IMG/VR virus record: IMGVR_UViG_3300007513_000017
Coordinates: 26,104 to 90,103 of that record
Direction: 5' to 3' (one strand)
Source of the DNA: a virus
DNA: 64,000 nucleotides
The notes under the pieces are model-generated. The model saw only the letters and a program-made list of their open reading frames with translations, did no database searches and was not told the origin of the DNA. Below, one piece after another: positions 59,808 to 64,000 of the stretch (position 1 is its first letter; each line of letters opens with the position of its first letter). The translations under genes and the position numbers were made by a program.

Positions 59808-60275
59808 TTATTCATCACTCATTGGACTCGTAGTTGATGTTGTTTTTAATTCTTTTTTCTTGTCGTCCACTTTCTTCCCAATGTTGTACTTAGCAGATAA
59901 CGTCCACTCTTTCTTTTCTTTAAATGGTAATACTTTTATCTGACTCAATGGTGCTTTATCTTCTGTTATATCCTTTTTAACTATATCAATTAAGTTCCAA
60001 TCTTGTAATAATAAAGATATGGTATTTCTTCTTTGAATATCGTTTTGAGTTAATGTAGATTTTTTACCATCTAATGCAAATAATTCCTTGAAATGGACTA
60101 TATAATATTTGCCTTGCTTGTGTAATATATGACAAGATTGATATAATGTTTTATCTTTACGACTCGCCACACCTATTCTTGTTAACGTTTCCCTGACTTT
60201 TAAAAAATCATCAGGTTGTTTAATGGTCACCTCAAGCATATCGCCTTGTGACCAACTAATAATATCCTCACTCAT
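59808..60275 (-). CDS. regA: RegA translational repressor
   Basis: 155 aa. The RegA core is clear: MLEVTIKQPDDFLKVRETL, SCHILHKQGKYYIVHFKE and RRNTISLLLQDWNLI. RegA binds ribosome sites of early mRNAs. The gene lies between gp62 and downstream genes as in T4. It is about 30 residues longer than T4 RegA, with a charged tail. Confidence 0.9.
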   Translation of the reverse strand: MSEDIISWSQGDMLEVTIKQPDDFLKVRETLTRIGVASRKDKTLYQSCHILHKQGKYYIVHFKELFALDGKKSTLTQNDIQRRNTISLLLQDWNLIDIVKKDITEDKAPLSQIKVLPFKEKKEWTLSAKYNIGKKVDDKKKELKTTSTTSPMSDE

Positions 60276-60667
60276 TTAAACTTTCTCCCACCTTGTATAA
60301 GGTTTAATTTAAGTCTTTCAATTTGGTCATCTGTAAGTATGTTGAGTACTTCCTTTGCTTTTATATTGCTATATCCATAATACTTTTTTACAACGTCTAG
60401 GTTCTTCAACTTGGTTTTTGATAACCACCTACCTCCAAATCGCCTTTTCTTTCGTATACTATTTATGAAATAATGAAATTGCATACGTTTAGGAAGAAAA
60501 TGATAACCGTTCATTTCATTACTATGCATTACGGTATCATAGAACATAGATAGACAACGGTTAATTACAAAGGGTGGGTATTTCTTTTCCCAAGTCGGGT
60601 CTGGTGTGTCTAATAAATTCTCTTTTGATTCATTAATTGCTTTAAGATAATCAGAAAGTTCGTACAT
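60272..60667 (-). CDS. 62: Clamp-loader small subunit gp62
   Basis: 131 aa. Matches the phage gp62 pattern (YPPFVINRCLSMFYDTVM, then MNGYHFLPKRMQFHYFINSI and KRRFGGRWLSK). It forms the clamp loader with gp44 encoded upstream and overlaps RegA by four bases. Confidence 0.88.
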   Translation of the reverse strand: MYELSDYLKAINESKENLLDTPDPTWEKKYPPFVINRCLSMFYDTVMHSNEMNGYHFLPKRMQFHYFINSIRKKRRFGGRWLSKTKLKNLDVVKKYYGYSNIKAKEVLNILTDDQIERLKLNLIQGGRKFK

Positions 60668-60852
60668 TATTTAAACCAATGCATATACGCTAGATATGGT
60701 ACTAATATTGGATAGACCACGTGTTCAACAATTTCATATAAAACAAGTACAGTTAATGCTATTGCCCACCACTTACTTGTTTTTGCTTTTTTAGAAACAT
60801 AGCCAAATACTTTACTATGCCATTTACCTATCTTCTGTACTATTGCGTTCAT
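60667..60852 (-). CDS. Membrane microprotein, 61 aa
   Basis: One hydrophobic helix (WWAIALTVLVLYEIVEHVVY) and a basic N-terminus. Its stop overlaps the gp62 start (TAATG). Located inside the replication operon, between gp44 and gp62, an unusual spot for a membrane peptide. No family recognised. Confidence 0.6.
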   Translation of the reverse strand: MNAIVQKIGKWHSKVFGYVSKKAKTSKWWAIALTVLVLYEIVEHVVYPILVPYLAYMHWFK

Positions 60853-60861
60853 TAATATCCT

Positions 60862-61803
60862 TTATTTAAACTTACAATTTGCCATTACTTCTGTTAAACA
60901 AGCAACCATATTAATCTCTTGGTCTGCTACCCAAACAGACTTATATTGATATCCTGCAATAACTAAAACTGCCTGTGGAATAGATTGTGGTTGTAAATGT
61001 TTGTATAGTATTTCATATACGTTTGAAAACAATGATGATGGTTCTTTATCTAGGTTTTGAATAACCCATTTTCTCATATCATTAAATCTTTTTTCTTTTA
61101 AAATTGCTACAAGTTTTTTCGTATCTGCTTCAGTTAAACTAAACAATACGCCACTATCAATTTTACCTCTTACTGAATATCGTTGAAGTTCATTAATAGT
61201 TCTTCTGAAATCTGGAAAGTATTTTTCTATTAATTCTGAAAGGACTTTTTTATCAAACTCTATCTTTTCTTCTGTTAAAATACTACACAACCTATTCATA
61301 AATTGTGTCGCTACCTTAACTTTATCACCAGTAATAGCAAAATCAATAACAGTACATCTACTTTGCAATGCTTTTAATATCTTATTCTTATAATTACAAG
61401 TAAAGATAAATCTACAATTCTTATAAAATGTTTCTATGAAATTTCTTAATGCAGGTTGAACGGACTCTGGATTCATATAGTCCGCCTCATCAAGTATAAC
61501 AACTTTATGACTTGCTGTTTCAGTTAAAGATACAGTTGACGCAAAGTTTTTAATCTTATGTCTTAACGTATCTATTTGTCTACCTTCGTCTGATCCATTA
61601 ATGATAATGTAATCAACACCTAACTCTTCACATAAAGCACGTGCTACAGTAGTCTTACCTGTACCTGCTGTACCTGATAGTAATAGGTTTGGGAGTTCTT
61701 TTTGATTTACAAACTGTTTAAAAGTTTCTTTTAGTTCATTGGTTAAAATACAATCTTCAATTTTTCTTGGTCTGTACTTCTCAACCCATAAATTTTCTGC
61801 CAT
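60862..61803 (-). CDS. 44: Clamp-loader large subunit gp44
   Basis: 313 aa AAA+ ATPase. Walker A GTAGTGKT at 44-51, Walker B VILDEADYM, and the sensor/arginine finger LQSRCTVIDF are present. It loads gp45 onto DNA with gp62. Confidence 0.94.
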   Translation of the reverse strand: MAENLWVEKYRPRKIEDCILTNELKETFKQFVNQKELPNLLLSGTAGTGKTTVARALCEELGVDYIIINGSDEGRQIDTLRHKIKNFASTVSLTETASHKVVILDEADYMNPESVQPALRNFIETFYKNCRFIFTCNYKNKILKALQSRCTVIDFAITGDKVKVATQFMNRLCSILTEEKIEFDKKVLSELIEKYFPDFRRTINELQRYSVRGKIDSGVLFSLTEADTKKLVAILKEKRFNDMRKWVIQNLDKEPSSLFSNVYEILYKHLQPQSIPQAVLVIAGYQYKSVWVADQEINMVACLTEVMANCKFK

Positions 61804-61816
61804 AATATATTCACTT

Positions 61817-61936
61817 TCATATAATCAACCCTATCAATACTCCTATTATAATACCTTCCAACCAAAATGCCCACCTGTGTGAACCTCTTGCTGTATGTTT
61901 ACAAATAAAAGTACACGTCCAATCTTTTACTGACAT
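61817..61936 (-). CDS. Membrane microprotein, 39 aa
   Basis: Between gp45 and gp44. A Cys/His-containing N-terminus (DWTCTFICKHTARG) and then a hydrophobic helix (FWLEGIIIGVLIGLII). Short and supported by position, with the spacing to neighbours only a few bases. Confidence 0.45.
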   Translation of the reverse strand: MSVKDWTCTFICKHTARGSHRWAFWLEGIIIGVLIGLII

Positions 61937-61938
61937 AA

Positions 61939-62604
61939 TTAAAACTCACTATCTGGTTCTAATGCTATCCAATATTGTACTGGTTTATTTCTATTAACAA
62001 AATGACTTATTCTTTGTTTAGAAATTGCAATATCATAATCATCTGGTATGATTTTTAAATTTTCTGCTTTGAAATATGCTACAAAAGTTTTATCAGTTGT
62101 ACCTACTACAGCAGAATAATCGTTAGATGATTTATTCTTTTTATCAGTTGCAATCATTGTAATATTTTTACCATCACCTTTTACTGCAATGTCTGGTAAG
62201 TTCAATGTAACTATACCTTTTAATAAGTCATTAAAACATTTACCCTTTAATGTAAAAGTTACATACTTATCAGGCATATTAATTGATTTAGTTGGTGCTA
62301 CAATTACTGATTTATCTGCAAAGAAATACTTAACAGATTGTCTTGAATTGGCGTCTGATATAACCAATTTGTTAGTACCATTAAATTTGATATCTGATTT
62401 AGAAAATAATTCAACTGCTCTTAAAAATTCTGGTAAATCGTATATCGCAAATTCTTGCTCAAATTTATTATCTATGTCTGCTTCAGCAAGAATATTCTTT
62501 AAAGTAGAAATAGTTTGTAGTTGCTTTCCTGGTTTAACTAAAATGTTTTTATTAATTTCAGAAAAATTTTTTAAAATTGCAACTGTACTGTTTGATAGAT
62601 TCAT
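61939..62604 (-). CDS. 45: Sliding clamp gp45
   Basis: 221 aa. Overall length and order of segments fit T4 gp45-type clamps (LLVKPG-like ILVKPGKQ, QEFAIYDLPEFLRAVELFSK, VSFTLKGKCF-like KYVTFTLKGKCF). The trimer tethers gp43 to DNA and activates late transcription. A sigma-70-like promoter lies about 30-60 bases upstream. Confidence 0.88.
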   Translation of the reverse strand: MNLSNSTVAILKNFSEINKNILVKPGKQLQTISTLKNILAEADIDNKFEQEFAIYDLPEFLRAVELFSKSDIKFNGTNKLVISDANSRQSVKYFFADKSVIVAPTKSINMPDKYVTFTLKGKCFNDLLKGIVTLNLPDIAVKGDGKNITMIATDKKNKSSNDYSAVVGTTDKTFVAYFKAENLKIIPDDYDIAISKQRISHFVNRNKPVQYWIALEPDSEF

Positions 62605-62634
62605 ATCAACTCCTTCATAATTTAATCATACTGT

Positions 62635-62663
62635 AATATATCACCAACCTCACATAAAGTCAA
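62635..62663 (-). promoter_or_regulatory. Sigma-70 type promoter, extended -10
   Basis: Minus strand: TTGACT, 17 bp, TATATT with TG one base upstream, ahead of gp45. The sequence CCAACATTGACTT is shared with the promoter at 63279-63307. Confidence 0.74.
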
Positions 62664-62670
62664 TGTTGGT

Positions 62671-63057
62671 TTACTGAACAGGACAATTTGGATTTTCTGT
62701 TAAGTCTACAATAGTAGCATTTGCTGTAACCAATTGGTCTGCTAATTGAGTTGCTACTGCTTCTGCTGTAGATAATTCAGCTTGAAATACCGACAATTCA
62801 TTATTGGTACTTTGTAATACATCACGAATTGAAGCTATTTCCAATTCATATGCTTGTATTGTACCTTCTAATCTTGCAATACTATCCAAATATTCTGATT
62901 CTACGGCAGAAATACCTACTTCAGCATTTTCTAGTTCTGCTTGTAATCCATTAATATCATTTTTTTGGTCTATAGTAACTATCAACAATGCAAGTACAAC
63001 AACAAATATTGCTATCCCTACACCTGATATCTTCTTTTTTATATCTTTAAGTTTCAT
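62671..63057 (-). CDS. Membrane-anchored coiled-coil protein, 128 aa
   Basis: An N-terminal membrane helix (GVGIAIFVVVLALLIVTI) then a long coiled coil (LQAELENAEVGISAVESEYL onward) and a C-terminal NCPVQ. Its start overlaps the lipoprotein gene by four bases. The pair of lipoprotein plus membrane coiled coil resembles a spanin-type set, but the order is reversed and it is expressed from an early-type promoter, so the role is unclear. Confidence 0.62.
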   Translation of the reverse strand: MKLKDIKKKISGVGIAIFVVVLALLIVTIDQKNDINGLQAELENAEVGISAVESEYLDSIARLEGTIQAYELEIASIRDVLQSTNNELSVFQAELSTAEAVATQLADQLVTANATIVDLTENPNCPVQ

Positions 63058-63260
63058 TTATTTTCCTTCTTATCAATTAATTCGCAAGTAATCTCATCTG
63101 CTTGTAACCCAGCATTGCTATCAAATATCCATACGTAAGAATAGTGAACCTGGTCACCTTTTGCTACGCACTTTTTACCGAATGCTATACTTGGATTTTT
63201 TATGCTTGAACAAGCGCTTAAGAGAATCAAACTCATTAAAATCACTAATATTTTATTCAT
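63054..63260 (-). CDS. Small lipoprotein, 68 aa
   Basis: Start at 63260 is set by the ribosome site GAGG and by the promoter at 63279-63307. Lipobox LLSAC with Cys17, then a short domain with two further cysteines (GKKCVAKGD and DEITCEL). It probably locates to the outer membrane. No family recognised. Confidence 0.65.
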   Translation of the reverse strand: MNKILVILMSLILLSACSSIKNPSIAFGKKCVAKGDQVHYSYVWIFDSNAGLQADEITCELIDKKENK

Positions 63261-63278
63261 AATTTCCTCATTTAGTTT

Positions 63279-63307
63279 ATTATATAACAATAGTATTTAT
63301 AAGTCAA
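63279..63307 (-). promoter_or_regulatory. Sigma-70 promoter with an embedded late-promoter element
   Basis: Minus strand: TTGACT, 17 bp, TATAAT. The 17-bp spacer itself begins TATAAATACTATT, which is the T4 late promoter consensus (63294-63301 for TATAAATA). The same gene could thus be read by the host sigma factor early and by phage late factors. Confidence 0.7.
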
Positions 63308-63321
63308 TGTTGGTTCGGCCC

Positions 63322-63352
63322 AAAAAAAATAGCGGCGGTTTTACCCGCCACT
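63322..63352 (-). terminator. Intrinsic terminator after hsp20
   Basis: Minus strand: GC-rich stem AGTGGCGG / CCGCCGCT (one G-T pair) with a 6-base loop, followed by one A and eight T. It lies between hsp20 and the next promoter. Confidence 0.85.
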
Positions 63353-63367
63353 ATCTATATTACGTTA

Positions 63368-63817
63368 TTATTTAACGTCTATTGTTTTTAGTTTCTTTTC
63401 TTCTGGAATAATCTTCTCCATAGAAACTTTTAACAGTCCATCTTTCAGTTCAGCACCTTTGACTTTTACGTCATTAGCGATTGTGAAAGACCTTTTAAAG
63501 TATCTTTTAGAGATACCTTTATGTATTACTTCACCGTCTTCATCCTTGTCGGAAGCTTTATCTTCCTTCTTGGTTTCAATAGTTAGCATACCGTTTTCAA
63601 CATTGACAGTAATGTCTTTCTTGTTGAATCCAGCTAATGCAACTTCAATATCGTAAGTATTCTTACCTGACTTAACTATATTGTATGGTGGGTAACTAGG
63701 TTGTATATCGTTAATGAAATCGTCATCAAACATTGAACCGAAATGGTCAAAGATTGAATCAAATCCAACCGATACTGGTCTTAACCTGTTAAAAATAGAT
63801 AATGCTTTATTGGTCAT
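63368..63817 (-). CDS. hsp20: Small heat-shock protein Hsp20
   Basis: 149 aa. Alpha-crystallin domain at about residues 45-140: YDIEVALAGFNKKDITVNVE and GLLKVSMEKIIPEEKK. A chaperone that binds unfolded proteins; common in T4-like marine phages. The ribosome site AAAAGGAGG is strong. It has its own terminator downstream, so it is likely a single transcript. Confidence 0.92.
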   Translation of the reverse strand: MTNKALSIFNRLRPVSVGFDSIFDHFGSMFDDDFINDIQPSYPPYNIVKSGKNTYDIEVALAGFNKKDITVNVENGMLTIETKKEDKASDKDEDGEVIHKGISKRYFKRSFTIANDVKVKGAELKDGLLKVSMEKIIPEEKKLKTIDVK

Positions 63818-63878
63818 AAAAACCTCCTTTTATTAAGCAAAGTTATCGTTTATGAGTCCCTTAATGGCAACTCACTAC

Positions 63879-63910
63879 TACTTATATAAGTACTATCTTC
63901 CAAAATACAA
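63879..63910 (-). promoter_or_regulatory. Hsp20 promoter with palindrome over the -10
   Basis: Minus strand: TTGTAT, 16 bp, TATATA. A perfect 14-bp palindrome TACTTATATAAGTA (63879-63892) covers the -10 and may be an operator. The -35 is weaker than at the other promoters. Confidence 0.45.
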
Positions 63911-64000
63911 GTAGCGCCGTTAGTTTTATTTTATAGTGTATGAAACTAACAAAAACTCACTCGTAGTGTCCACTTTCGTGTGACCTTCTATAGCTTTTAG
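63911..64000. other. Right-edge segment, no supported gene
   Basis: Two minus-strand frames are open from the window edge and stop near 63926 and 63958. Either could be the tail of an upstream gene, but neither is long enough to choose. Confidence 0.3.

Noticed and set aside
1-64000. CRISPR array, insertion sequence, integrase or attachment site
   Set aside because: No regularly spaced direct repeats, transposase motifs or recombinase were seen. The only tandem repeat is inside a coding gene.

Overview
The window is part of the genome of a T4-like (tailed, contractile-type) phage with very AT-rich DNA. It carries the T4 replication core: DNA polymerase gp43, sliding clamp gp45, clamp loader gp44/gp62, RegA, UvsX, gp41 helicase and gp61 primase. 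It also has class I ribonucleotide reductase NrdA/NrdB, a glutaredoxin, an Hsp20, an adrenodoxin-type ferredoxin and a NifU-like protein. Low GC, tightly overlapped genes, alphaproteobacterial-looking lipoproteins and csgF/csgG genes point to a marine myovirus of the type that infects streamlined SAR11 or methylotroph hosts. That host assignment is inference. All genes but two lie on the minus strand, so transcription runs from high to low coordinates. No tRNA, CRISPR array, integrase or insertion sequence was seen.

Layout from high to low coordinates. 63.8-57.5 kb: Hsp20, a terminator, a lipoprotein and coiled-coil membrane protein, then gp45, gp44, gp62, RegA, a RimK-type ligase/protease fusion, a cold-shock protein and a NifU-like protein. 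57.5-45.4 kb: ferredoxin, gp43, two DNA methyltransferases, UvsX, gp41 and accessory enzymes. 45-31.5 kb: a late head/virion and lysis block, including proteins whose N-termini resemble T4 capsid-targeting sequences, a ligase-like protein beside a kinase/nucleotidyltransferase, and a spanin pair. 31.1-23.4 kb: an exported-protein island with csgF, csgG, a curlin-like repeat protein, a thioredoxin-like protein and a FecR-domain protein on the minus strand, and a divergent CHASE2-class III nucleotide cyclase on the plus strand. 23.3-17.5 kb: primase, NrdA, NrdB and a RuvC-like nuclease. 17-5.7 kb: a sugar/surface-glycan locus (Gmd, a ColD-like 3-dehydratase, an asparagine-synthetase-type amidotransferase, GMP reductase, three GT-A and three GT-B-like proteins) with SET-domain and 2-oxoglutarate oxygenase genes upstream. 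5.6-0.1 kb: small early proteins, several exported lipoproteins, and glutaredoxin.

Two promoter classes can be read. Eight sites match a host sigma-70 promoter: TTGAC(A/T), exactly 17 bp, TATAAT-like, mostly with an extended -10 TG. They precede small early genes, primase, uvsX, gp45 and others. About six TATAAATA sites match the T4 late promoter. They precede csgF, structural genes, the ligase-like gene and the 390-aa gene. The csg/FecR operon therefore looks like a late operon that ends at an intrinsic terminator near 23.4 kb.

The most interesting system is the 24.1-31.1 kb island. It combines a phage-borne curli-type outer-membrane export channel with a candidate amyloid-like substrate, a FecR-domain exported protein and an intact membrane nucleotide cyclase. 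Together they could let the phage change surface secretion and second-messenger signalling late in infection. From memory, csgG/csgF-like genes have been noted in some marine phages of this group, so the novelty lies in the whole combination and must be checked.
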